Shown in pieces: positions 1 to 6,664 of a stretch of 13,263 bases of DNA. Within the stretch, counting starts at the first letter, position 1, and every line of letters starts with the position of its first letter. A program made the position numbers and the translations under genes. Under the pieces are notes generated by a model. It saw only the letters and a list, made by a program, of their open reading frames with translations. It made no database searches and was not told where the DNA came from. The DNA is from Planctomycetota bacterium (lineage in GTDB: Bacteria > Planctomycetota > Phycisphaerae > WQYP01), in NCBI GenBank assembly GCA_021818565.1, contig JAKATV010000270.1:1-13263 (forward strand), read 5' to 3'.

Positions 1-1814
1 ACCCGAACGCAGTAAGATCGCTGGAAATCAATCGATCCATGCGTCACAATTCGGCGCAAGGATCCCTGGTGCGGGCGCTGGATAATACCAAGACGCCCAT
101 GGGATCACGGCTGCTGCGGCATTGGCTGTTATTTCCGTTGCGCGATCCGGTGGTCATTGAACAGCGCTACAACATGGTGGCGCGGATGCTGGAACTGGAA
201 GAGCGGCTAAATGAACTGCGGCTGGTTATCACGGATTGCGCCGATATTGAACGCATTACCGCACGAATCTGCTGCCGCCGCTGTACGCCGCGCGATCTTA
301 TTGCTCTGGCGCGCTCATTGGAAACACTTCCGGTGCTGATGCGCCTGGCCGGACAGAGCGGCTTTTTTGAACATGCTCCCGATGAATTGGCTCCGCTGGC
401 CGCCCCGGCCGCGGAAATTGCCGAAAAGGTGCGTGCCTCGATTGCCGATGAGCCGCCGGCGCATTTGCGGGATGGCGGTGTTATTCGCGACGGATGCGAT
501 GCCGAACTTGACCGCCTGCGCACACTGGCCACCAACAGCCGGGCGTGGCTGGCGAATTATCAATCCGAGTTGGCCGCGCGCACGGGTATTAACTCACTGA
601 AGGTGGGCTACAATAAAATCTTCGGGTTTTATATTGAAATCACGCACGTTCACGCGGCGAAAATTCCACCGGATTTCATCCGCAAGCAAACCGTAAAAAA
701 TGCCGAGCGTTATATCACACCGGAACTTAAAGCCTTTGAAAGCGATCTGCTGACCGCGCAGGAGCGATCGCGGGCGCTGGAAGTAAATTTGTATGAGCAA
801 TTACGCGAGTTCCTGGCCGGGAAATCTGAATCGCTCCAGGCCATCGCACAGCAAATTGCCCGGCTGGATGTCATTGCCTCCATCGCACACCTGGCCAAGG
901 CTCGCCATTATTGCCGGCCGGTCATCACGCCCCAGCGTGAACTGCAAATCAGTGACGCCCGTCACCCGGTTGTAGAGCAGATTCTGGGGGAATCATTTGT
1001 CCCCAATGATATCCAGTTTTCCCCCGACGGACCGACGCTGCAATTAATCACCGGCCCCAATATGGCCGGGAAATCCACGTACATCCGGCAAGCGGCCTTA
1101 CTGGTGCTGATGGCGCAGGCGGGGTTTTATCTGCCGGCCCGGCAGGCCACCATCGGACTGGTGGATCGCATTTTCACCCGCGTGGGCGCAGCGGACGATC
1201 TGGCGGCCGGGCACAGTACGTTTATGGTGGAAATGACCGAGACCGCCAACATCCTTTTGAATGCTTCCGAGAATTCCCTGGTCATTCTCGATGAAGTCGG
1301 ACGGGGGACCAGCACCCTCGATGGGCTGGCGTTGGCCTGGGCGATCGCCGAATTTCTCTCGGGCACCACGCGCTGCCGCACGTTATTTGCCACGCATTAT
1401 CATGAACTGACCCAACTGGCGCACAGCAGCCCGGCGGTTATGAATTACAACGTGCTGGTGCGGGAATGGGAAGATCAGATTCTGTTCATGCATCGGATTG
1501 TACCGGGCAGCGCGGACCGTTCCTACGGCGTACAGGTGGCGCGCCTGGCGGGAATTCCGCGAAGTGTTATTCACCGCGCCCGGCAATTGATGGAACAATT
1601 GGCCGTTCATGTGGGCCGCGGCAAGCCCCGGGCCGCAGCCACGGCGGCGGCATCACAAAGCGCCTTATTTGATCCGCTGGAATCCCAGGTGCTTAGTCAA
1701 CTGCAATGTCTGGACTTGGACCGCATGTCCCCCATGCAGGCGTGGGAAGCCATCAAGATGCTTCAGGGACTGCTGGATCAGCAACCCAAGAAGCGCAATT
1801 CCGGCGTACATTAA
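1..1814 (+). CDS. mutS: DNA mismatch repair protein MutS (5'-truncated by window edge)
   Basis: MutS binds mismatches and small loops in DNA as a dimer and uses ATP to recruit MutL. The reading frame is open from base 3, and the residues before the first ATG (base 39) already match MutS (LEIN, then the conserved TPMGSRLLRHWL), so that ATG is internal and the gene begins upstream. About 603 codons are visible against roughly 850-880 in full-length MutS. The missing part is the mismatch-reading domain with its FxE motif and most of the connector domain. Present in order are the lever and clamp helices, the KVGYNKIFGFYIE segment (about 601-640), Walker A GPNMAGKST (about 1053-1079), Walker B LVILDEVGRGTST (about 1279-1320), the ATHYHEL motif (about 1390), and a C-terminal helix-turn-helix/dimer segment ending at TAA. 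No frameshift or lost catalytic residue was seen. The family assignment is essentially certain. Confidence 0.97.
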   Translation, partial: PNAVRSLEINRSMRHNSAQGSLVRALDNTKTPMGSRLLRHWLLFPLRDPVVIEQRYNMVARMLELEERLNELRLVITDCADIERITARICCRRCTPRDLIALARSLETLPVLMRLAGQSGFFEHAPDELAPLAAPAAEIAEKVRASIADEPPAHLRDGGVIRDGCDAELDRLRTLATNSRAWLANYQSELAARTGINSLKVGYNKIFGFYIEITHVHAAKIPPDFIRKQTVKNAERYITPELKAFESDLLTAQERSRALEVNLYEQLREFLAGKSESLQAIAQQIARLDVIASIAHLAKARHYCRPVITPQRELQISDARHPVVEQILGESFVPNDIQFSPDGPTLQLITGPNMAGKSTYIRQAALLVLMAQAGFYLPARQATIGLVDRIFTRVGAADDLAAGHSTFMVEMTETANILLNASENSLVILDEVGRGTSTLDGLALAWAIAEFLSGTTRCRTLFATHYHELTQLAHSSPAVMNYNVLVREWEDQILFMHRIVPGSADRSYGVQVARLAGIPRSVIHRARQLMEQLAVHVGRGKPRAAATAAASQSALFDPLESQVLSQLQCLDLDRMSPMQAWEAIKMLQGLLDQQPKKRNSGVH

Positions 1815-1847
1815 AGCCACGAGGCTATCGGTACCGGCATCCGGCAT

Positions 1848-1875
1848 TTAGCAACCGGCCCGCTTCGGGTACAAT
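1848..1875 (+). promoter_or_regulatory. possible promoter for the MoxR gene
   Basis: Within the 219-bp gap between mutS and the MoxR gene there is TTAGCA (1848-1853), a 16-nt spacer, and TACAAT (1870-1875), which resembles a sigma70-type promoter with a weak -35. It would give a 5' leader of about 150 nt. A 6-bp GC hairpin (CGGCGG/CCGCCG, about 1904-1921) lies in that leader but has no T-run, so it is not a terminator. No clear mutS terminator was found, so read-through from mutS is also possible. Confidence 0.25.
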
Positions 1876-2033
1876 TCGCCTTCAAGGGCGGACGCGCTTC
1901 AAAGCGGCGGTGCGTGCCGCCGGCAACAATCAGCCGTTTGGCGCGTTGGACTCTTGACGCGATGGTCGGCGGAAAGCGGTTGGATTTCCAGGCCGGCGGC
2001 GATGGGCAATCAACGTTTTTTGGGAGTACATGG

Positions 2034-3119
2034 ATGACAACAGTTCCCACCCCGGATTCCCGGCAACGTGCCGCCGTTTCGGCCCCGGCAGGCGCGGAAC
2101 TGGCCGCCGTTGAACGTCTTAAACTTGTGCGCGAAGCCATGCTGGGAGAAATCCGCAAAGTCATTGTCGGTCAATCCGACGTGATGGAGTCGCTTCTACT
2201 GGCCTTATTTTCGCGTGGACACTGCCTGCTGGTGGGTGTACCGGGCCTCGCCAAAACCCTGATGATCAGCACGCTGGCCAAGGTTTTAAGTCTGAACTTT
2301 AACCGCATTCAGTTCACCCCGGATTTAATGCCCTCGGATATCACCGGCACCGACATTATTCAGGAAGATCCGCAAACCGGCAAACGCGTATTTAACTTCA
2401 TCAAAGGACCGGTATTTACCAACATGCTTCTGGCGGATGAAATCAACCGCACACCCCCTAAAACACAGGCCGCGCTTTTGCAGGCCATGCAGGAATATCA
2501 GGTAACCGCGGGCGGCCAAACCTATCCTTTGCAGCAGCCCTTTTTTGTCCTGGCCACGCAGAATCCGGTGGAACAGGAGGGCACATATCCGCTGCCGGAA
2601 GCACAATTGGACCGATTCATGTTCATGGTCAAGGTGGGCTATCCGCAGCGCGACGACGAACGGACGATCGTCAAACAAACCACCATGGATATTCGCAGCG
2701 AACCCCATGCGGTACTTTCCGCGGAAGATATTCTGGCCATTCAGAAACTCGTGCGGCGCGTGCCGGTAAGCGATCATGTGGTGGATTACGCGGTGAATCT
2801 GGTGCGGGCCACACGTCCACATGAAAAAGATGTCCCGGACTTTATTAACAACTATCTGACCTGGGGTGCCGGCCCGCGCGCGGCGCAGAATCTGGTTCTG
2901 GGAGCCAAGGCGCGAGCGCTTTTGCGGGGTCGGCTCAATGTCAGCACGGATGACATTCGTCACGTTGCCAAACCCGTCTTACGCCATCGGATCATTACCA
3001 ATTTCAACGCCGATGCCGAAGGAATTGACACCGATGCCGTGGTGGACAAGCTGCTGGCCACGATTAAAGAACCCTCGGCAGACGCTTACAAAGTGGCGGA
3101 TGGCACCCCGACGGCATGA
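2034..3119 (+). CDS. MoxR-family AAA+ ATPase
   Basis: MoxR ATPases are cytoplasmic hexameric AAA+ chaperones that remodel or activate other proteins, often with DUF58 or VWA-domain partners. The 361-residue product has Walker A GVPGLAKT (residues 68-75), Walker B LLADEINR (132-139), sensor 1 in [18 protein letters not shown] (N177), an LDRF arginine-finger region (R194) and a sensor 2 GPRAAQ (R282); these are the MoxR signatures. I chose ATG 2034 because GGGAG lies about 8 nt upstream and the product then has the usual length. A GTG at 1914 would add 40 residues with no family resemblance. The next genes are not DUF58, VWA or transglutaminase genes, so this copy appears to be an orphan. A weak AT-rich inverted repeat (3140-3159) follows the stop. 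Family confidence is high; the client protein is unknown. Confidence 0.93.
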   Translation: MTTVPTPDSRQRAAVSAPAGAELAAVERLKLVREAMLGEIRKVIVGQSDVMESLLLALFSRGHCLLVGVPGLAKTLMISTLAKVLSLNFNRIQFTPDLMPSDITGTDIIQEDPQTGKRVFNFIKGPVFTNMLLADEINRTPPKTQAALLQAMQEYQVTAGGQTYPLQQPFFVLATQNPVEQEGTYPLPEAQLDRFMFMVKVGYPQRDDERTIVKQTTMDIRSEPHAVLSAEDILAIQKLVRRVPVSDHVVDYAVNLVRATRPHEKDVPDFINNYLTWGAGPRAAQNLVLGAKARALLRGRLNVSTDDIRHVAKPVLRHRIITNFNADAEGIDTDAVVDKLLATIKEPSADAYKVADGTPTA

Positions 3120-3230
3120 CTCGCGGGCAGACCACTACCATAAAAATGGACCGTTTTATACCCGTGAATGCGGATAAGATGTGCGCCAGCAAATTTATTA
3201 TCAGCATTCCTTGAAGTTCCGGGAATGAAT

Positions 3231-3261
3231 TTGCCGATTTGTGATTCTGGCAGGCTATTAT
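3231..3261 (+). promoter_or_regulatory. putative promoter of the DUF2203 gene
   Basis: TTGCCG (3231-3236) and TATTAT (3256-3261) resemble -35 and -10 boxes, with a long 19-nt spacer. A start near 3268 would place a palindrome (3270-3287) at the first transcribed bases. The long spacer makes this a moderate candidate at best. Confidence 0.4.
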
Positions 3262-3269
3262 AGGGAGAG

Positions 3270-3287
3270 GCGTTTAATGATAAACGC
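3270..3287. promoter_or_regulatory. 7-bp-arm palindrome downstream of the promoter: operator or leader hairpin
   Basis: GCGTTTA (3270-3276) and TAAACGC (3281-3287) are perfect reverse complements around ATGA. The element begins about 9 nt after the putative -10 box, where repressors often bind. As RNA it would form a short hairpin in the leader. The 11-mer TAATGATAAAC inside it recurs at 3346-3356, inside the start of the coding region. Confidence 0.45.
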
Positions 3288-3325
3288 TTGCAAGGTAGTT
3301 TTAAGCCAGAAAGGCAGTTACAAAC

Positions 3326-3781
3326 ATGACCCGCGCAACTCCCCATAATGATAAACATTCCTTGGAGCCTACTCCCAAGAGGTATTTTACCTTGGCGGAA
3401 GCGCGCCGAGCTTTGGTATTAGTCAATCGCATTGCCACGGACATTCAACGCATTGAACTGCAACGCCGCAAACTGGTGCATCAGACGGCTTCGAGCCACG
3501 AACAGCCTTCCGCCCAGCAGGCCAATGCCATTGAAGCGCAATTTGATATTATGACTGACCAGCTTAGCGGCCTGCTGGAGGAATTAGCGGCCATAGGCGT
3601 AGAACTCAAAGACCCGACACGCGGGTTGCTGGATTTCCCATCCCGCTTTAATGGCCGGGACATACTTTTATGCTGGCAGATCGGCGAGCCGACCATTAAC
3701 TTCTGGCATGACATCAGTGCGGGATTTGCCGGGCGTCGCAGCGTCGGAGAATTGGAGCTCCACCCCCAAGCAGTAGGATAA
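3326..3781 (+). CDS. DUF2203 family protein
   Basis: This is a 151-residue soluble protein of unknown function. It begins its conserved part with YFTLAEARRALVLVNRI (about residues 20-36), continues with a long, probably coiled-coil helix rich in Q, R and E, and ends with the DUF2203 signature: GVELKDPTRGLLDFPSRF, then LLCWQIGEP, then FWHDISAGFAGRR. The length is typical of the family. ATG 3326 is preceded by AAGG at 3311-3314 (11 nt away, slightly long); the first ~15 residues are variable, so a later start cannot be excluded. The gene appears to stand alone, with its own putative promoter and palindrome upstream and a good terminator 45 nt downstream. No biochemical role can be inferred from the sequence, although the CW and H residues in the signature are strongly conserved in the family. 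Confidence 0.88.
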   Translation: MTRATPHNDKHSLEPTPKRYFTLAEARRALVLVNRIATDIQRIELQRRKLVHQTASSHEQPSAQQANAIEAQFDIMTDQLSGLLEELAAIGVELKDPTRGLLDFPSRFNGRDILLCWQIGEPTINFWHDISAGFAGRRSVGELELHPQAVG

Positions 3782-3825
3782 ACGTCGCGAGTATGAAAGA
3801 ATTCCCGACCTTGGAATTTGCCTAT

Positions 3826-3865
3826 AAGCCGGTGCCACACAGCGTGCGGTACCGGCTTTGTTGTT
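3826..3865 (+). terminator. Rho-independent terminator after the DUF2203 gene
   Basis: AAGCCGGTGCC (3826-3836) pairs with GGTACCGGCTT (3848-3858): 11 pairs including one G-U, with an 11-nt loop, followed by TGTTGTT. The tail is imperfect but the stem is strong and sits 45 nt past the stop codon. Confidence 0.75.
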
Positions 3866-3888
3866 GGAGAATACAAAAGTTTTGCCAT

Positions 3889-3938
3889 AAAAAAGTGCAT
3901 GGCCGGCGAGGGAAGCTGCCACCCTTTACCGGCCATGC
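3889..3938 (-). terminator. strong stem-loop that reads as a terminator on the - strand
   Basis: GCATGGCCGG (3897-3906) and CCGGCCATGC (3929-3938) are perfect 10-bp complements. The loop contains a further AGGG/CCCT pairing. On the + strand no T-run follows. On the - strand the stem is followed two bases later by six Ts (the A-run at 3889-3894). It therefore looks like an intrinsic terminator for leftward transcription, although no clear leftward gene lies upstream of it. Confidence 0.55.
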
Positions 3939-3961
3939 GAGGGCAAGATGGATTATTCAGA

Positions 3962-3997
3962 ATCACCCGCCGGCCCTGTCGGCTTTTATTGGGTGAT
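3962..3997 (+). terminator. nested stem-loop with T-run, possible terminator or attenuator
   Basis: An outer perfect 7-bp pairing, ATCACCC (3962-3968) with GGGTGAT (3991-3997), encloses an inner 4-bp hairpin GCCG/CGGC (3969-3972 and 3980-3983) followed directly by TTTTATT. The inner hairpin plus T-run resembles a weak terminator. The outer stem would compete with the T-run being free, so the two foldings could be alternatives. Confidence 0.4.
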
Positions 3998-4215
3998 CCA
4001 TAAGTATCACGCCAATGATCATCGCCGTTTGCAAGGCCCTTGCCTATCAGGAGCTCACCGATTTGCGCGTAGGTGAAACTCCGATGTCGGCGTTAGGATT
4101 CTCTCCCAGAACCTCCGAGGCTCCAGCCGCATAATCTCAAACAGGCGCGACATGCGTAACATCTGTGGATCTCAGGCACTTCCGCCGTTCAAGGCCGTAA
4201 CTACGACTCTGCCAC
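3998..4215. other. intergenic stretch with no recognised gene
   Basis: I see no confident gene here. On the + strand ATG 4015 opens a 39-codon frame ending at 4134, with no ribosome binding site. On the - strand ATG 4153 opens a 32-codon frame ending at 4055, rich in charged and aromatic residues, also without a ribosome binding site. Neither matches a family I know. The - strand frame is the only candidate that would point toward the leftward terminator at 3889-3938. The stretch could be a decayed gene or the site of a small RNA. Confidence 0.3.
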
Positions 4216-4243
4216 TTGACATATTCCCTAATGGGAATATAAT
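4216..4243 (+). promoter_or_regulatory. near-consensus sigma70-type promoter of the ArsR operon
   Basis: TTGACA (4216-4221) is a perfect -35 and TATAAT (4238-4243) a perfect -10, separated by 16 nt. The predicted transcription start is at about 4249-4251, which coincides with the ATG at 4250. The transcript should therefore begin at or within a base or two of the start codon, without a Shine-Dalgarno sequence. Confidence 0.85.
4221..4240. promoter_or_regulatory. inverted-repeat operator between -35 and -10
   Basis: ATATTCCC (4221-4228) and GGGAATAT (4233-4240) are perfect 8-bp complements around TAAT. The repeat fills the promoter spacer and overlaps the last base of the -35 and the first three of the -10. 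A dimeric winged-helix repressor bound here would block RNA polymerase. The adjacent ArsR-family gene makes autorepression the natural reading; binding itself is inferred. Confidence 0.75.
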
Positions 4244-4249
4244 ATCGCC

Positions 4250-4633
4250 ATGGCTCGAGCTGCAACAACTTCTGATATTTTTAACGCCATTGCCGAACCC
4301 CGGCGACGGGAGATCGTGGATCTGCTGGCCCGGGGCTATTGCCGGGATGTCAGCGAACTGGTGCGCAAACTTAAGCTTCCGCAGCCCGCGGTCTCCAAGC
4401 ATTTGCGCGTACTGCGGAAAGTCGGGCTGGTTACCGTTCATAAAGCCGGACAACGCCGATTGTATGAATTAAACGTGGACGAACTGAAACCGGTACACGA
4501 TTGGATCCAACATTTTGAACAGTTATGGACCGATCACCTGGCCGGCATAAAAGAAGCTGCCGAAACAACTGCGCGGGACCTTGCGGCGCGGAATCGTTCC
4601 GCGCCGGGTCAACAACATTGTTCTAAGGAGTAA
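4250..4633 (+). CDS. ArsR/SmtB-family winged-helix transcriptional regulator
   Basis: This 127-residue regulator begins with the typical TTSDIFNAIAEPRRREIVDLL helix (residues 6-26). It has a recognition helix QPAVSKHLRVLRK (45-57), a beta wing to about residue 73 (LVTVHKAGQRRLYELN), and the HDWIQHFEQLW dimerisation helix. It lacks the paired-cysteine metal site of classic ArsR/SmtB sensors; the only cysteines are C31 and one near the C-terminus. It therefore belongs to the SdpR-like branch that usually sits beside an SRPBCC/AHSA1 gene. The start is fixed by the family's N-terminus and by a promoter whose -10 ends 6 nt upstream, implying a leaderless mRNA. It overlaps none of its neighbours but supplies the AAGGAG (its last two sense codons) that serves the next gene. 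It probably represses its own operon through the repeat at 4221-4240. The inducer is unknown. Confidence 0.93.
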   Translation: MARAATTSDIFNAIAEPRRREIVDLLARGYCRDVSELVRKLKLPQPAVSKHLRVLRKVGLVTVHKAGQRRLYELNVDELKPVHDWIQHFEQLWTDHLAGIKEAAETTARDLAARNRSAPGQQHCSKE

Positions 4634-4637
4634 CATC

Positions 4638-5075
4638 ATGGTCGCACAAGCCAATCCTTCTGCCATCAGAAGCTTCACCATTGTCAAAGAGTTGCTGATT
4701 GCGGCTCCGGCGGAGGTGGTCTTCCAGAGCGTGCTGGAGCCGCACGGCCCTTTGCAGCCATTGAATTTGAAGCTCGAGCCGTGGCCAGGCGGGCGCTGGT
4801 ACCGCGATCTGGGCGATAACGCCGGGCATCTCTGGGGCCATGTGCAAGTCATTAAACCGCCCAAACTCCTGGAAATCGCGGGACCTCTGATGATGTCCTA
4901 TCCCGCGATCTCGCATATCCAATATCGCCTCACCGAACAGTCCGGCGGCATCTTGCTGAAATTTACGCACCTGGCCATGGGACTCATGGAACCGGAACTC
5001 GAACAGAACGTCACCAAGGGCTGGGGTGAGATACTCGAGCAGATTCGGGCGGCCGCCGAGAAAAAAAGCGGTTAA
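4638..5075 (+). CDS. SRPBCC / AHSA1-type (START-like) domain protein
   Basis: The 145-residue product has the SRPBCC pattern: an initial strand KELLIAAPAEVVFQSVLEP (about residues 17-35), then LKLEPWPGGRWYRDLGDNAGHLWGHV, a PPKLLEIAGPL strand pair, ILLKFTHLAMG, and a C-terminal helix GWGEILEQI. These helix-grip domains bind hydrophobic ligands or act as Hsp90-activator-like modules; the ligand here is unknown. ATG 4638 is chosen because AAGGAG (4625-4630) sits 7 nt upstream and overlaps the end of the regulator gene. The 4-nt gap after the regulator's stop suggests translational coupling. An upstream in-frame start at 4581 would lie inside the regulator gene and lacks family similarity. ArsR plus SRPBCC is a recurring gene pair, in which the regulator normally controls the partner. 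Confidence 0.88.
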   Translation: MVAQANPSAIRSFTIVKELLIAAPAEVVFQSVLEPHGPLQPLNLKLEPWPGGRWYRDLGDNAGHLWGHVQVIKPPKLLEIAGPLMMSYPAISHIQYRLTEQSGGILLKFTHLAMGLMEPELEQNVTKGWGEILEQIRAAAEKKSG

Positions 5076-5137
5076 GGGTGATTTAAGACTTATTATGTGA
5101 ACGATTTTATTCAGTTCTTTTTTTAAGGAATAAACTT

Positions 5138-5863
5138 ATGAAAACAAGCGGTGAAAACCAAATCGTATTTCCGAAAATCGTAAATTTGGCCGAATGGCAA
5201 AAGGCGAGCAAGGCCCTGCTCGTGAAGGAAAAGGCGGCAACACGGGCCCGCGATGCGCTGGCCGCCGAACGGCGCCGGCTGCCCATGGTCAGAATAGATA
5301 AGACCTACGAATTCAGCGGCCCGAAGGGTAAAATGAGTCTGCTCGAATTATTTGAAGGCCGTCGCCAACTTATCCTTTACCACTTTATGTTTGCGCCGAC
5401 TGTGCCGGGCTGGCCGGATGGCGGATGCGTCGGGTGCTCCATGGTAACAGATCAATTTGGCTGCTTGGCGCATTTACATGCGCGCAATACTTCTTTTTGC
5501 CTGGTATCTCTCGCACCTTTGACCAATATTGAGAAATTAAAGAAGCGGATGGGATGGACATACCCCTGGTATTCGTCCGATGGCAGCGACTTCAATAAGG
5601 ACTTTGGGCTTACCACCGACAAGTACGAAACGTATGGATTGAGCGTCTTTATCCATGACGACAAAAATGTGTACCGCACCTACCATACCAATGGCCGCGG
5701 AGTCGAGGGGCTGAACATCTGGACATTACTTGATTTAACGCCGCTGGGCCGACAGGAGCAATGGGAAGATTCTCCGGCCGGCGGACCACGCGCCAAACCC
5801 GGTGCTTGGTGGCGTCGCCATGACGAATACGAAAGTGGAGCACCAAAAGATTGCTGCGCTTAA
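5138..5863 (+). CDS. DUF899 family thioredoxin-like protein
   Basis: This 241-residue protein matches the DUF899 family, a predicted thioredoxin-fold group of unknown substrate. Visible signatures include KEKAATRARDALAAERRRLP (about 30-49), the strand RRQLILYHFMFAP (75-87), a GGCVGCS motif with cysteines C97 and C100 in the CxxC position, ARNTSFCLVSLAPLTNI, and MGWTYPWYSSDGSDFNKDFG (128-147). No signal peptide or membrane segment is seen, so it should be cytoplasmic. AAGGAA (5125-5130) lies 7 nt upstream of ATG 5138. The 62-nt gap to the previous gene holds a T7 run (5118-5124) preceded only by a 4-bp hairpin, too weak to count as a terminator, so I place the gene in the same operon. A redox function is inferred from the fold and CxxC. 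Confidence 0.9.
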   Translation: MKTSGENQIVFPKIVNLAEWQKASKALLVKEKAATRARDALAAERRRLPMVRIDKTYEFSGPKGKMSLLELFEGRRQLILYHFMFAPTVPGWPDGGCVGCSMVTDQFGCLAHLHARNTSFCLVSLAPLTNIEKLKKRMGWTYPWYSSDGSDFNKDFGLTTDKYETYGLSVFIHDDKNVYRTYHTNGRGVEGLNIWTLLDLTPLGRQEQWEDSPAGGPRAKPGAWWRRHDEYESGAPKDCCA

Positions 5864-5878
5864 TTACAGGGAAACTCT

Positions 5879-6664
5879 ATGACCGTCCCACTGCAATGTC
5901 GTAGTTCAACCGCCGGCGCAAGATGTTCGCCGCCCCTCGGATTTATTGCGATTTGTGCATTTGCATTTTTCGCCGGCGCATGGGCCACTGTTTATTTTTG
6001 TCATTCGATGCGCGGCGGCATGGGCATGCCTGGCGGTTGGACAATGTCCATGATGTGGATGCGGATGAACGGGCACTCCTGGTTCAGTTCCGCCGGGGAT
6101 TTCCAACTTATGTGGTTGGCCATGATGGCGGCCATGATGATGCCATCCGCTGTGCCCATGTTTCTTAAAACAAGGCGAGCGCCCGTGTCTTTATCAGCGA
6201 TGGCGGCCGGGTACTTTACCGTCTGGCAGGCCGTCGGTGTAGGCATTTATATACTGGGCGTACTGTTTGCGACCGCCGTTATGCGCCGCAATGACCTTAG
6301 CCGGGCCGTTCCATTGTTATCCGGCGTGGCGTTAATTATTGCAGGAATCTTCCAGTTCACTGGCTGGAAATTGGCGGCTCTGCGCCGCTGCCGCTTACCC
6401 TTCGGGTGTTCGGTGTCGCCCCGAAAATACGATGGCAGTTTCAGCCATGGCTTCCGGCAAGGCACCGCCTGCTGTATCTGCTGTGCCGCTCCTATGCTAA
6501 TGCTGATCGTGCTGGGCATGCTTAATGCGCTAGCGATCCTCGGAGTCGGGGCCGTGATCACGGCGGAAAGGCTTCTGCCGCAAAGCGACAACATCGCACG
6601 CTTCGTCGGCACCGCCGCCATACTTGCCGGCATTCTGATAATCGCCCGGAAACTTTTGGGTTGA
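5879..6664 (+). CDS. DUF2182 multi-pass membrane protein (predicted metal-binding)
   Basis: The 261-residue product matches DUF2182 (COG5486, described as a predicted metal-binding integral membrane protein). I see about six or seven membrane segments: roughly residues 20-42, 73-96, 107-131, 143-162, 203-228 and 239-258. Between the first two lies a Met-rich loop with eight methionines in residues 44-63 plus H42 and H66. The second segment carries the MWLAMMAAMMMPSAVPM family motif. AGIFQFTGWKLAALRRCRLP (155-174) and the cysteine cluster C198, C199, C201, C202, followed by MLNALAI and ERLLP, also match the family. ATG 5879 has AGGGA (5868-5872) upstream and lies 15 nt past the DUF899 stop, so it is the last gene of the operon. 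The Met/Cys/His content would suit copper or another soft metal, but that is inference. Confidence 0.88.
   Translation: MTVPLQCRSSTAGARCSPPLGFIAICAFAFFAGAWATVYFCHSMRGGMGMPGGWTMSMMWMRMNGHSWFSSAGDFQLMWLAMMAAMMMPSAVPMFLKTRRAPVSLSAMAAGYFTVWQAVGVGIYILGVLFATAVMRRNDLSRAVPLLSGVALIIAGIFQFTGWKLAALRRCRLPFGCSVSPRKYDGSFSHGFRQGTACCICCAAPMLMLIVLGMLNALAILGVGAVITAERLLPQSDNIARFVGTAAILAGILIIARKLLG

Noticed and set aside
2325..2963. 212-codon - strand open frame
   Set aside because: It lies entirely antisense to the MoxR ATPase gene, whose motifs prove the + strand frame; the antisense product has no recognisable features.
3140..3159. AT-rich inverted repeat after the MoxR gene (ATAAAA/TTTTAT)
   Set aside because: The stem is only 6 bp and all A/T with no following T-run, too weak to call a terminator.
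5099..5124. GAAC/GTTC hairpin followed by seven Ts before the DUF899 gene
   Set aside because: A 4-bp stem with an 11-nt loop is too weak for a terminator. The U-run next to AAGGAA more likely helps ribosome binding.
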